Positions 17,507 through 25,581 of a stretch of DNA of 64,000 bases are shown in pieces. This stretch comes from Asaia bogorensis. GTDB taxonomy: Bacteria; Pseudomonadota; Alphaproteobacteria; Acetobacterales; Acetobacteraceae. The translations under genes and the position numbers were made by a program. How positions within the stretch are numbered: the stretch's first letter is position 1; the number at the start of each line of letters is the position of its first letter. The notes below the pieces were generated by a model. That model did no database searches. It was not told where the DNA came from and saw only the letters and a list, made by a program, of their open reading frames with translations. Location: contig CAMBMS010000009.1 of NCBI GenBank assembly GCA_945868845.1, positions 1-64,000 on the forward strand, read 5' to 3'.

Positions 17507-18976
17507 ATGCTCGACATTGTTTTTGCCCGCTCTGCCCTGCCCAAATCGGGCGCGCTAGTGCTGCTGATCGGGGAAGGGGAGAAGCCCCGCGGGCTGTGGG
17601 CGGAGGCGGACAATGTCACTGGTGGTGCCATTACGCGTGCGCTCGCCGCCGCTGAATTCAAAGGGGGAGCGGGCAAGAGCTGCACTATCCTTGCCCCTGG
17701 CATCAGCGTCTCTCTCGTGATCGCTATAGGTATCGGCAAGGACGCCGACCGTGTGCCGCGCAAGCTGGAGGAAGCTGGCGGCCTGGCCGCCGCCGCGCTG
17801 GCCAGAGAGACCCATGCCGCATTGGCCGCCGACGCGTTGACCCCTGAGCAGGCGGCCAGCGTGGCGCTGGGGGCGACGTTGCGCGCGTATCGCTTTGATC
17901 GCTATCGCACGAAGGAAAAGCCAGCCGACAAGCCGAACCTGGCGAAGCTGACAATGCTGAGCGGGAACGCGGCCACGGCGCGCGCCGCCTATGCGCCGCT
18001 AAAAGCCGTCGCCGAGGGCGTGTTTCTGACTCGCGATCTGGTGAGCGAACCCCCCAATGTCCTGTTCCCGGCGGAGATGGCGAAGCGGTGCGAGAAGCTG
18101 CGCAGCCTGGGTGTGAAGGTCGAGGTGCTCGGACCGCGCGAAATGGCAAGACTTGGCTTTGGTGCACTGCTCGGGGTAGCGCAGGGCAGTGTACGTGAAG
18201 CGCGCATGGTAGTGATGCACTGGAATGGCGGGCCACGCGGCAAGAAGCCGGTGGCCTTCATCGGCAAGGGCGTGACGTTTGATACCGGCGGCATTTCCAT
18301 CAAGCCGGCCGGCGGGATGGAGGATATGAAATGGGACATGGCCGGCGCCGGCTGTGTCATCGGCCTGATGGCCGCGCTCGCCGGCCGTAAGGCCAAAATA
18401 AATGCTATCGGGCTGGTCGGTCTCGTCGAAAACATGCCGTCTGGGACCGCGCAACGCCCCGGCGACGTGGTAAAGACCTATTCCGGCCAGACGGTGGAAG
18501 TGATCAACACGGACGCCGAGGGACGATTGGTACTGGCCGACGTGATTTGGTACTGCCAGAAGAAATACGACCCGGCCTTCATGGTTGATCTTGCCACCTT
18601 GACCGGTGCGATGATCGTGGCGCTGGGCCATGAACATGCCGGCCTGTTCAGTAACGACGACGAATTGTCGAACAGGTTGTTGGCGGCGGGAACCGCGACG
18701 GGGGAAACGGTGTGGCGCATGCCGCTGGGCGATGCCTATGACAAGCAGATCAATTCAGATATCGCGGACATGAAGAATGTCGGCAGTGGGCGGGCCGGTG
18801 GTTCGATCACGGCGGCGCAATTCATTCAGCGTTTTGTCAATGGCAAGCCGTGGGCGCATCTCGACATCGCCGGCGTCGCCTGGCATGGCAAGTCGACGCC
18901 CACCGTGCCGAAGGGCGCCACGGCGTACGGGGTTCGCCTGCTCAACCAGCTCGTGGCGGACCACTTTGAGACATGA
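17507..18976 (+). CDS. pepA: Leucyl aminopeptidase (M17)
   Basis: About 489 residues. M17 cytosolic aminopeptidase with a two-zinc active site that trims N-terminal residues from peptides. The diagnostic NTDAEGRLVLADV motif is present, as are GKGVTFDTGGISIKP (metal- and substrate-binding) and DLATLTGAMIVALG. Start chosen at ATG 17507 because GGAG lies nine bases upstream and the text MLDIVFARS begins the domain; ATG 17492 is the alternative. The stop overlaps the holC start by 4 bases (ATGA). Confidence 0.94.
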   Translation: MLDIVFARSALPKSGALVLLIGEGEKPRGLWAEADNVTGGAITRALAAAEFKGGAGKSCTILAPGISVSLVIAIGIGKDADRVPRKLEEAGGLAAAALARETHAALAADALTPEQAASVALGATLRAYRFDRYRTKEKPADKPNLAKLTMLSGNAATARAAYAPLKAVAEGVFLTRDLVSEPPNVLFPAEMAKRCEKLRSLGVKVEVLGPREMARLGFGALLGVAQGSVREARMVVMHWNGGPRGKKPVAFIGKGVTFDTGGISIKPAGGMEDMKWDMAGAGCVIGLMAALAGRKAKINAIGLVGLVENMPSGTAQRPGDVVKTYSGQTVEVINTDAEGRLVLADVIWYCQKKYDPAFMVDLATLTGAMIVALGHEHAGLFSNDDELSNRLLAAGTATGETVWRMPLGDAYDKQINSDIADMKNVGSGRAGGSITAAQFIQRFVNGKPWAHLDIAGVAWHGKSTPTVPKGATAYGVRLLNQLVADHFET

Positions 18977-19413
18977 CGGAGATCGGCTTCTATCACCTGA
19001 CCCGCACTGGCGCGCGTGAGGCGCTGCCGCAACTGCTTACCCGCACGCTAGCGGCCGGGGAGCGTGCGGTGGTGCGCGGTACCGATGACGTGCGCATTGC
19101 GGAGCTGGACGCGGCGTTGTGGGAGAGTAAGGATTTCCTGCCTCACGGCACGGAGGCCGATGGCGATGCGGAGATCCAGCCGATCTGGCTGACCACCGGA
19201 GACGGTGCGCCCAATGGCGGAAAGTTTCTATTCTTAGTGGATGGCGCGGAAGGTGAAGGCTTATCACGCTTCACTCGCGTATTTGACCTGTTCGATGGCA
19301 ATGACGACGCGCAGGTCGAAGCCGCCCGTGCGCGCTGGTCCGCCGCCAAATCCGCCAACCACGCGTTGACGTACTGGCAGCAAGGCGCCCGCGGGTGGGA
19401 AAAGAGAGGCTGA
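18973..19413 (+). CDS. holC: DNA polymerase III subunit chi
   Basis: A 146-residue chi subunit of the clamp-loader complex, which links the replisome to SSB. The N-terminus TEIGFYHLTRTG and the later KFLFLVDGAEG and VFDLFDGNDDAQVEAAR are typical. It is coupled to pepA by a 4-base overlap, an arrangement common in proteobacteria. Confidence 0.93.
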   Translation: MTEIGFYHLTRTGAREALPQLLTRTLAAGERAVVRGTDDVRIAELDAALWESKDFLPHGTEADGDAEIQPIWLTTGDGAPNGGKFLFLVDGAEGEGLSRFTRVFDLFDGNDDAQVEAARARWSAAKSANHALTYWQQGARGWEKRG

Positions 19414-19443
19414 CGCCTCAACTATTTACAGAAAGTATTCCTT

Positions 19444-19683
19444 ATGACCGGCGTGCTACCCGACCGTCTTTCTAACAATCCGAAAAGCCCGCATTACGAT
19501 GCGGCGCTGCTAGAACGCGGCATCGCCATCCGATTCAAAGGTGTGGAGAAAACCAATGTGGAGGAATACTGCATCAGCGAAGGCTGGATCCGCGTTGCTG
19601 CCGGCAAGACCTTGGACCGGCGCGGCAATCCACTGACGGTGCTTTTGCGTGGAGAGGTGGAGCCGTATTTCCGGGTACCTTAA
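19444..19683 (+). CDS. DUF3297 family protein
   Basis: A 79-residue protein of family DUF3297, a short conserved proteobacterial family of unknown function. The whole length reads as family core: LPDRLSNNPKSPHYDAALLE, GIAIRFKGVEKTNVEEYCI and NPLTVLLRGEVEPYF. It follows holC by 30 bases on the same strand and may be co-transcribed with pepA-holC. Its stop overlaps the end of the convergent gene by 4 bases. Confidence 0.88.
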   Translation: MTGVLPDRLSNNPKSPHYDAALLERGIAIRFKGVEKTNVEEYCISEGWIRVAAGKTLDRRGNPLTVLLRGEVEPYFRVP

Positions 19684-20009
19684 TCGCGCTTCGGCGCGCC
19701 CGTCATGCGGGCGAATACCTGCTGGTCCTTGTTTTCGGACATCAGCATCCGGAACGCCGGCATCGTTTCCAAGTCAAGTCCGCTGGGCATGTCGGTTTCA
19801 GGGTCGATCTCGATTTTATTGTACGATTCGCCACCCAATTTTTCCCATTTTCCGGCAGGCTTTTTGACCTCGAGGTTCACGACGGTGGTCTTGAAGACGA
19901 GCCGCACGATCGCCTCCTTTGGTGCCGAGGGTTTGGTCAGACACAGTGTGCCGCCCAGAACACGCCAACCATTGGCGAGCGCCCAGGCGGTGATCTCTTC
20001 CTTGGTCAT
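19680..20009 (-). CDS. Conserved hypothetical protein, 109 aa
   Basis: Not recognised. A soluble, charged 109-residue protein, beginning TKEEITAWALANGWRV and continuing with a beta-rich part (VRLVFKTTVVNLEVKKP). It looks like a genuine gene by composition, with no signal peptide or membrane segment. It ends tail-to-tail with the DUF3297 gene and lies 38 bases downstream of the nitronate monooxygenase gene on the same strand, so the two may share a transcript. Confidence 0.6.
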   Translation of the reverse strand: MTKEEITAWALANGWRVLGGTLCLTKPSAPKEAIVRLVFKTTVVNLEVKKPAGKWEKLGGESYNKIEIDPETDMPSGLDLETMPAFRMLMSENKDQQVFARMTGAPKRD

Positions 20010-20047
20010 CTAGAATGCTCCTTGGGTGTGTGGCGCAGCCAGCTGCC

Positions 20048-21184
20048 CTAGTCTTCCAGCGTGGCGACGAGCCGCTCTACGGCCGCCGTGAAGTCGCGCT
20101 TGAAATCGAACACCACGTCGCGCGCCCGCAATTCGTGCCGCATCAGGCCGACTGCCTGACCGACATAGTAGGTGGCGAGTTCTTTCGCCCCCGCATGGCC
20201 AGCCTCGGCTAGCTTGTCCACTTTGGACAAGGCCGGACGGCTAATCATGCCTTGCAACGGCATTGGCAGCGGATCGGGCGCGCCGGCGCCGGACCAGGCC
20301 TCGGTCCAGGCCGATTTCAATTGTCGCGTCGGCTTGCCGGTGCGGCTACGCGAACGCACCGTGTCGCTCGAGGACGCTGCCAGCATCTTCTGCTTTACCG
20401 TTGAGATCGTCTCCGCCTCCACGGTGGTCAGCCAGACCGATCCGGTCCAGGCCCCGGCCGCGCCCATCGCCATCACCGCCGCCATTTGTTGCCCAGTGGC
20501 AATGCCGCCCGCGGCCAGTACGGCAATCTCTGGGTGGTCCCGGATCGTATCCAATACCTCCGGCACCACGACCATGGTCGAAACCTCGCCGCAATGCCCG
20601 CCCGCTTCGGTGCCGGAGACCACCAGGATATCGGCCCCGGCAGCAATATTCTTCAGCGCGTGTTCCCTGGCCCCGGTCAACGCGCCCACGGCGATGCCTC
20701 GTGCCTGACAACGTTCTACTATCGCGCGTGGTGGCGGCCCCAATGCGTTAACGAACAATCGGATCGGATGCCCGAACGCCACATCCAAAAGCCTCTGTGC
20801 CCCATCCTCGCGCAAATTCACCGTGTAGTCATGCGCCCAGTTCGTGGTCCAAAGGTCAGACGCATCGATGCCGTGCTTTTCCAACAGTTTGGCGATGTGC
20901 TGGCGATGGCTTTCCGGCACGCGGCTTGCTAACTCCTCCGCCGCCAATGCACCGGACTTGTCCTCCATCTTTGTCGGAATCAATAGATCAATCCCGTAGG
21001 GTTTCCCCCGGGTCTTTTGGTCGATCCAGGCGAGGTCGATCTCCAGGGTCTCCGGCGTGTGCGCCACGGCGCCGAGCACACCGAAACCGCCCGCATTCGT
21101 CACCTCCGCCACCACGTCACGGCAGTGCGTAAAGGCAAATAGCGGGAATTCGATTCCAAACCGCTCACATAAAACCGATTTCAT
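20048..21184 (-). CDS. Nitronate monooxygenase family (2-nitropropane dioxygenase-like)
   Basis: A 378-residue FMN-binding TIM-barrel protein of the nitronate monooxygenase family, which detoxifies alkyl nitronates such as propionate-3-nitronate. Motifs: GFGVLGAVAHTP (N-terminal loop), the phosphate-binding VVSGTEAGGHCGE, and the second FMN site VLAAGGIATGQQMAAVMAMGA. The C-terminal third (LATYYVGQAVGLM) is typical. ATG 21184 was preferred over GTG 21190 because AGGA lies eight bases before the ATG. Confidence 0.88.
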   Translation of the reverse strand: MKSVLCERFGIEFPLFAFTHCRDVVAEVTNAGGFGVLGAVAHTPETLEIDLAWIDQKTRGKPYGIDLLIPTKMEDKSGALAAEELASRVPESHRQHIAKLLEKHGIDASDLWTTNWAHDYTVNLREDGAQRLLDVAFGHPIRLFVNALGPPPRAIVERCQARGIAVGALTGAREHALKNIAAGADILVVSGTEAGGHCGEVSTMVVVPEVLDTIRDHPEIAVLAAGGIATGQQMAAVMAMGAAGAWTGSVWLTTVEAETISTVKQKMLAASSSDTVRSRSRTGKPTRQLKSAWTEAWSGAGAPDPLPMPLQGMISRPALSKVDKLAEAGHAGAKELATYYVGQAVGLMRHELRARDVVFDFKRDFTAAVERLVATLED

Positions 21185-21214
21185 AGTCACTATCCTAAAT
21201 TTTAAAGCAGGCCG

Positions 21215-21420
21215 TTATTGCAGATCGCATAACGCTTCTTCCAGCTCCACCACGCGCACCTTCGACGCATACCATTCGGCAAGCCGCGCACAACCTGCAC
21301 GAAACGGTTCAACTCCGTCAGCATCTCCAAAAACGCCAGCGAAAACTGCATCACCGTGCCGAGAGACATTTCGCCCCCAGTGTGCGTCGTCAGGTCATTT
21401 TGGACAGATGAAGCCAACAC
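21215..21420 (-). pseudogene. Relic of an SbmA/BacA-like ABC transporter membrane domain
   Basis: The minus strand reads GGEMSLGTVMQFSLAFLEML and then, after a frameshift, ARLAEWYASKVRVVELEEAL before a stop. This pattern matches the end of the membrane domain of SbmA/BacA-type peptide transporters, where a GEITLG-like stretch precedes an RLAEW-like helix. No ATPase half remains. It lies immediately upstream of the nitronate monooxygenase gene. Relic status is clear from the shift; family naming is moderate. Confidence 0.5.
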
Positions 21421-21468
21421 TCCGCTAAATCACTCCCGCATCTATCCGAAATAATCTGACGACGCACA

Positions 21469-22251
21469 TTACGGGTTCGGCCACGGAAAGCGGATGCTGC
21501 CGTCGCGCAAGCCCGCCATTACCACCTCCAGCCCGCCTGACTTGATCATCCATTCCAGCCGGTGGTCGCGGTATTCGCGCACTTTCTCTCCCGACTTGAA
21601 CGCCGCCAGCACCGCCGGCATGCGTGCGGCCCCGGCTGTGTATTCCGCAAAGGTGGTGGCGACGGAGGGGCGCTGGCACAGCCGGTCATACCAGCCGGAG
21701 AGCGCAGTGCCGGGCGCAGGGCCCATGGCGTTCAAGACGGATCGATGCAGGACAGGTGCTACCGCCGCATCTGCCCAGCCGAAATTCTCACCGCCGAACC
21801 AAGGCGCGTTGCCCAGCCGACCTGTGAGCCAGTCCTGCAACACAGCGGTCTGTCGCGCGGCCGCGGCCAACAGCGTGTCGGCCAGCGTGCCGGTTGCACG
21901 GCCAAACGCCTTGATCTCCCCGATGCCCCAGGTGATCGCCTCATACTGCGTGTCGCAAACATCTTCTGTGGCGCGCGCGGCGGCGCGCGCGGCGGGATCG
22001 CGCGGCAGCAAAGGCGGGTCGGGGAAGCGGTCCTCGATGTACTCTAGGATGATGGTGGAATCGAAGATGCGGGTTTCGCCATCCACGAGCATGGGTACTT
22101 CCGCGCGCGGGTTGCCGATGCCGAACGCATCATCGGTGCGCCCCGTTCCGAGGCTATTGGGCCATTCCAGATCGAAGGCCACGCCCTTTTCGCGCAGCGC
22201 TATCTTGATCTTCTGAGCGTAGGGGGAGCCCGGCGCTTCATAGAGCAGCAT
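21469..22251 (-). CDS. Glutathione S-transferase family protein
   Basis: A 260-residue GST. The N-terminal thioredoxin-like domain begins LLYEAPGSPYAQKIKIALRE. It includes AEVPMLVDGETRIFDSTIIL, with the cis-proline and glutathione-binding ESxxI-type segment as DSTII. The helical C-terminal domain follows from about residue 95. ATG 22251 was chosen because the fold starts there; the open frame runs 61 codons further into the MORN-repeat region in another frame and is not meaningful. Substrate unknown. Confidence 0.86.
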   Translation of the reverse strand: MLLYEAPGSPYAQKIKIALREKGVAFDLEWPNSLGTGRTDDAFGIGNPRAEVPMLVDGETRIFDSTIILEYIEDRFPDPPLLPRDPAARAAARATEDVCDTQYEAITWGIGEIKAFGRATGTLADTLLAAAARQTAVLQDWLTGRLGNAPWFGGENFGWADAAVAPVLHRSVLNAMGPAPGTALSGWYDRLCQRPSVATTFAEYTAGAARMPAVLAAFKSGEKVREYRDHRLEWMIKSGGLEVVMAGLRDGSIRFPWPNP

Positions 22252-22473
22252 AGATGATGACCCCAATGTTTTGGGAGCAATTAGCATAACCGGCAAACGT
22301 GTAGGTGCCCTGCCCGTGGCGTTCGCCGTCCCTCCACTCACCGACGTATTTGCCGCCTTCGGCAAACGTCTTGGTGCCCTGCCCGTTGGCTTGTCCGTCC
22401 CTGAACTCACCGGCGTATTTGTTGCCATCGGCAAACGTCATCGTGCCCTCTCCGTGATTTTGTCGTCCCTGAC
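22238..22473 (-). pseudogene. MORN-repeat fragment between a MORN gene and the GST gene
   Basis: An open frame from just after the stop of the upstream MORN gene encodes further MORN units (HGEGTMTFADGNKYAGEFRD, NGQGTKTFAEGGKYVGEW, HGQGTYTF) and ends overlapping the GST start by 14 bases. It begins mid-repeat (GQGRQNHGEGT), so the N-terminal part is missing. Either a truncated paralogue or what remains after an internal deletion joined two MORN genes. From ATG 22441 it could still encode a 67-residue product. Confidence 0.55.
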
Positions 22474-22911
22474 CTATGGGAATTTCGGAACGCTTAGAGG
22501 CAGGTTGTTCGCGGCGACGAATTCACCTCTCTGCCAAACTCCGTTCATAAGTACTACTCCATCGCGCGTATATAGTGTCCCCTGTCCGTTGCGTTTGTCG
22601 TCCCTATACTCACCTATATATTTTCTGCCATCAGCATACGTGTAGGTCCCCTGTCCGTGGTGTTTGCTGTCGCTGAACTCACCGACGTATTTTCTGCCAT
22701 CGGTATACGCAAAGGTGCCCTCTCCGTAGTTTTTGTTGTCCCTCCACTCACCGACGTATTCGCTGCTCTCGGCACCCGGGCCGCTGCCGAAACAGTTATG
22801 CCAGCGGTAGCTCTGATCCGCAGGGCATGGCGGCAGTGGGCTCTGATCCCATCCAGCTGTAGATGGTGCCATCATCGCTAACAGCGCAGTGACCCTTAGG
22901 TGGATGCCCAT
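22474..22911 (-). CDS. Secreted MORN-repeat protein
   Basis: A 145-residue protein with an N-terminal signal-like segment (VTALLAMMAPSTAGW, residues ~7-21). A Cys-containing linker follows (CPADQSYRWHNCFG), then three to four MORN repeats from about residue 50 (YVGEWRDNKNYGEGTF, YVGEFSDSKHHGQGTY, YIGEYRDDKRNGQGTL). MORN repeats form beta-hairpin spirals that bind lipids or proteins. The tail GVWQRGEFV closes the last repeat, so the gene looks complete. Function unknown; periplasmic or surface location inferred from the signal segment. Confidence 0.75.
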   Translation of the reverse strand: MGIHLRVTALLAMMAPSTAGWDQSPLPPCPADQSYRWHNCFGSGPGAESSEYVGEWRDNKNYGEGTFAYTDGRKYVGEFSDSKHHGQGTYTYADGRKYIGEYRDDKRNGQGTLYTRDGVVLMNGVWQRGEFVAANNLPLSVPKFP

Positions 22912-23112
22912 TTTCGTCTCCCGACGGCAGGCTGGAGGGTAACTTAGGGGAAAGGGAGATGAATAGCGCTCGGTAAGATCAATTTAGGTGGCATTTCTAT
23001 GCCAATTCTACAGCCTCTCGCAACACGTGGGCGTTCGGCCCGATGTAACCCTGAGGCGCTTCGGCATTATGGTTATATCAAGTGAGATGATGTGACCACC
23101 GTTGTTTAGCAG

Positions 23113-23592
23113 TCAAGCATTCTCCTTACGATCCCTGCGTTCCAGCAGCGTCTCACCTTCATAGATCCAGTACATCGCGCCTTGGATCGCTTTCCACTCA
23201 TCTCCAAGGCGATGGATTGCTACCAAAGCTGCATTGCTGAGGCTGGTGTGCTTACCTTCGAATTCTATCGTTGTGTCATCCTCCACGGTGGCCTTGATGT
23301 ATTCGTCACGAGCAAAGGTGAGTGTTGCTCCAACTGGAACGTCAGCTTGTGATATCCTGAAGCGGTCCGCCCTTACAGCATTGGCCTCTACGGCTTCCGA
23401 ATCGCTGGGCGCCGTCAGCACCTCTACACGTGGTGTTACGTCTGATATGGCAGCGATCTTCAGCGCAGCTTTCATGCGGAATGAATCAACATAAAAAAAC
23501 TCTCTGCCAGACCGCACGCAAAAATTACCAAAGGCCACATGCAGCTTACCTTCGACAAAAGCCGCATTGCTGACCCCAGCTAAGTAATACAC
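23113..23592 (-). CDS. Orphan protein with a RAMA/DUF4357-like C-terminal domain
   Basis: A 159-residue protein. The C-terminal half (residues ~75-150) reads FRISQADVPVGATLTF, then IEFEGKHTSLSNAALVAIHRL and YWIYEGETLLERR. This resembles the RAMA/DUF4357 domain that follows GIY-YIG nucleases and restriction methylases. The N-terminal half (HVAFGNFCVRSGREFFYVD) is unassigned and might be the end of a degraded nuclease domain, as no GIY or YIG is seen. Flanked on both sides by gene-poor DNA, so probably part of a mobile or decayed segment. Domain call is moderate. Confidence 0.5.
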   Translation of the reverse strand: MYYLAGVSNAAFVEGKLHVAFGNFCVRSGREFFYVDSFRMKAALKIAAISDVTPRVEVLTAPSDSEAVEANAVRADRFRISQADVPVGATLTFARDEYIKATVEDDTTIEFEGKHTSLSNAALVAIHRLGDEWKAIQGAMYWIYEGETLLERRDRKENA

Positions 23593-23924
23593 TTAAAAGG
23601 TAGAGGCACTGACGTGGTATCGAGCTCACGTATGCGTTTCTCAAGCAATGTCGAGGTAGGCCAATTTTGACCAAGCCAGGCATGGCATCATTGATCAAGA
23701 TGCAAACTATTGATGCCATTAGTCTTTCCCTTTACGAGCACCAAGGATGCAGTTGTAACATGATATTTAAGCTCCTGTGGGATTGCGTCATTGGTCTGAC
23801 ATTATCGAAGGTTTACATACTGTGAAATCAGATATGGCCTAAAAAACGGGTTACACTGCTTCGTCTAGAGACGGGTTTTCGTGATGCAGAACTTCGCAAC
23901 GTTGGTGCCACAAGAAGTGGGCAG
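23593..23924. other. Gene-poor stretch, AT-richer than surroundings
   Basis: 332 bases with no supportable gene on either strand. Base composition looks visibly richer in A/T than the flanking core genes, as in the rest of 22.9-25.6 kb. No tRNA, terminator or insertion sequence ends recognised. Confidence 0.4.
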
Positions 23925-24089
23925 CTATCTTTCCCTGCTTCCTTTGGAGTTGTGGCAGTGACGATCCTCAGTTTTATTATTGGTATGGCAGCCGTCTGAA
24001 TCAGTGACACCAGCTGGATCAGTTCCACCTGAGTGTGCAAAGGCTGAAATTGAAAAACCCAACATCAAAACGACAATAAGGTATTTCAT
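23925..24089 (-). CDS. Small secreted YHYH-domain-like protein
   Basis: A 54-residue pre-protein. Residues 1-18 are a clean signal peptide (KYLIVVLMLGFSISAFA), cut before HSGGTD. The mature peptide carries DGCHTNNKTEDRHCHNSK, which matches the YHYH-domain core (Gly-Cys-His ... His-Cys-His), probably a metal-binding mini-fold. ATG 24089 has AGGAAAG eight bases upstream. Such small proteins often sit near phage or plasmid genes; no such genes are seen here. Confidence 0.7.
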   Translation of the reverse strand: MKYLIVVLMLGFSISAFAHSGGTDPAGVTDSDGCHTNNKTEDRHCHNSKGSRER

Positions 24090-24289
24090 TTTACTTTCCT
24101 CGTGGCTCTGCCTTAGGGGAGAAAGAAACAACCAACAACGATCTATTTGGTCAAACTATCTCCAATTTCTCCTTCTGGAGCGATGCGACTTTGAACCCAT
24201 ATGGGTAAGCCCATGCCGCCTCGCTTCTGAAGGGACATAATTGCAAAGCGATTGGCTGTCAAAGAAGGATATCGGAAACGCGCGCGGGA

Positions 24290-24519
24290 TTATCGCTGAC
24301 GGCTCCGACTGGGTTTCGTACCTTGAGGGCGATCTGCAGAGGGGGATGGTGCTGCCTGCGATTGGGGCGGCGGTTCTGACGTTGCCGATGCTTCTTCCGG
24401 AGGAGTCCGGCCCCGAGGCCCAGAATGAAATATAGCCACAGGCCCCGAACCGACACGGCGGTAAAATTCGTCATTTTCTTCTGCCGTATAGGGCGGCTCA
24501 AAAACCGGCGTACCTTGCG
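24290..24519 (-). pseudogene. Open frame without start, proline-rich tail (5'-truncated hypothetical)
   Basis: The minus strand is open for about 76 codons (PQGTPVFEPPYTAEENDEFY, RRVGSGPVAIFHSGPRGRTP, then a Pro/Ser/Ala-rich tail ending PSRSRQR). A stop lies just upstream and there is no ATG. Composition looks protein-like, and the low-complexity tail is a plausible natural C-terminus. Possibly the end of a truncated gene. Not recognised. Confidence 0.3.
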
Positions 24520-24642
24520 GCAGATATTACTTTATGACCATGGGAGTCTCCTATGAATGAAGAGTGTTTGTAGGTGAACCGTACCTGGGTACCCTGACCT
24601 TGCCTCTGAAGGCCTCTCTTTAGGCTGAATGACAAACGGCTC

Positions 24643-24894
24643 TCAGCGATAGATCCGCTTCGGAGGAGCAGTCATGCGTTTATGGAACTTTTTCTCAAAA
24701 TTTTCTGGTGGGAGCGCCCAACCCCAGCGTTTATACATGCCAATCACGACTTCACCGTTCTTGCGCACGAATTGGACGCGCAGGAAGTCGCCGTCATTTT
24801 CCATTAGGTTGATTGGGTTGCGCGGATCCAAGAGCCTTAGCTTCTCTTTGATTTGTTTCTTCGATAAACGAGGCGCAATAGGTATTTCGTCCAT
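24643..24894 (-). CDS. Hypothetical basic protein, 83 aa
   Basis: Not recognised. 83 residues, rich in Lys/Arg (SKKQIKEKLRLLD, ENFEKKFHKRMTAPPKRIYR) with a beta-hairpin-like centre (FLRVQFVRKNGEVVIGMYKRW). ATG 24894 has GGGAG eight bases upstream, which supports a real gene. The frame is open upstream to 25038 but without a good start signal. It sits alone in the AT-richer zone. Confidence 0.45.
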   Translation of the reverse strand: MDEIPIAPRLSKKQIKEKLRLLDPRNPINLMENDGDFLRVQFVRKNGEVVIGMYKRWGWALPPENFEKKFHKRMTAPPKRIYR

Positions 24895-24989
24895 TGTATC
24901 AGCTCCCTTTGTTGCATTGAGCGGTAACTGCATTAGGGAGATCCTGGATATTTTTTGGATGTCCCGTCCGATGTTGAAATAGGCCAGCC

Positions 24990-25241
24990 GGCGTTGGCTG
25001 CCTTGAGCGGTTAGGCTCGGGGAGGGGAGGATCTCCAATGGCGAGCAACGCCATGAAGAGAAAGACTATATCCACATGGCCTGACGCCACGGCTTTGTCC
25101 CATGGCCCCATAGAGGCGCAGCAATGCTACCGATCGGATGCCGATCTTTAGGGCGACGACATCGCCTTCCAGACTGAGATGATAATGGGTATCCCGATAT
25201 GCATCGATCTTGTCGGTAGAAATCTCAGAGTGGACCAACAA
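24990..25241 (-). pseudogene. Possible DUF3293 gene relic
   Basis: Minus-strand text DAYRDTHYHLSLEGDVVALK and IGIRSVALLRLYGAMG resembles the N-terminal half of DUF3293 proteins (AYxxTxYxV ... LxIGxxS). The homology-like text then breaks. A segment LTAQGSQRRLA in another frame could be the next conserved part. No full-length frame exists. Identification is tentative. Confidence 0.33.
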
Positions 25242-25264
25242 AAAACCCTCCAGCTACGGAGGGT
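25238..25264 (-). terminator. Intrinsic terminator, minus strand
   Basis: On the minus strand ACCCTCC-gtagct-GGAGGGT is followed by a run of six T (minus strand of 25240-25245). Perfect 7-base stem, 6-base loop. It would end transcription coming from about 25.3 kb and beyond, although no intact minus-strand gene is seen immediately upstream. It may belong to a deleted gene. Confidence 0.65.
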
Positions 25265-25581
25265 CGCCGCCACCCGTTTGGTTGCTCGCAAGGAGCCACA
25301 TCCCCTTTCGGGAAACCACCTTGCCCGGGAGGCAGGTTGGTTTGGGCGTCGACCCAATCTTGATGTGAGGAAATCTTACCAACCGCTGATTGGTGTGTCA
25401 ATAAAATTCACTAGAGGTGGAGAATGGCGACATCCTTTAAGCTGTGGGGGTTTTTTAAGTATAGGTGCCCTGTTCGTCGAATTTGCGTCCCTGTATATGA
25501 GATCCAAGAAGGCCATCTTCGAAAATTTGGACCGATTGCGAAGACCATTTCGCTCCTTAAACAGCACTTTAAAGGTTTTAA

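Noticed and set aside
21202-21420. 72-codon minus-strand frame as a real small protein
   Set aside because: Its second half loses the homologous text, which continues in another frame, so a relic explains it better.
24241-24435. Plus-strand 64-codon frame ending PEESGPEAQNEI
   Set aside because: Weak start (TTG), no ribosome binding site, and overlapped by a more protein-like minus-strand frame.
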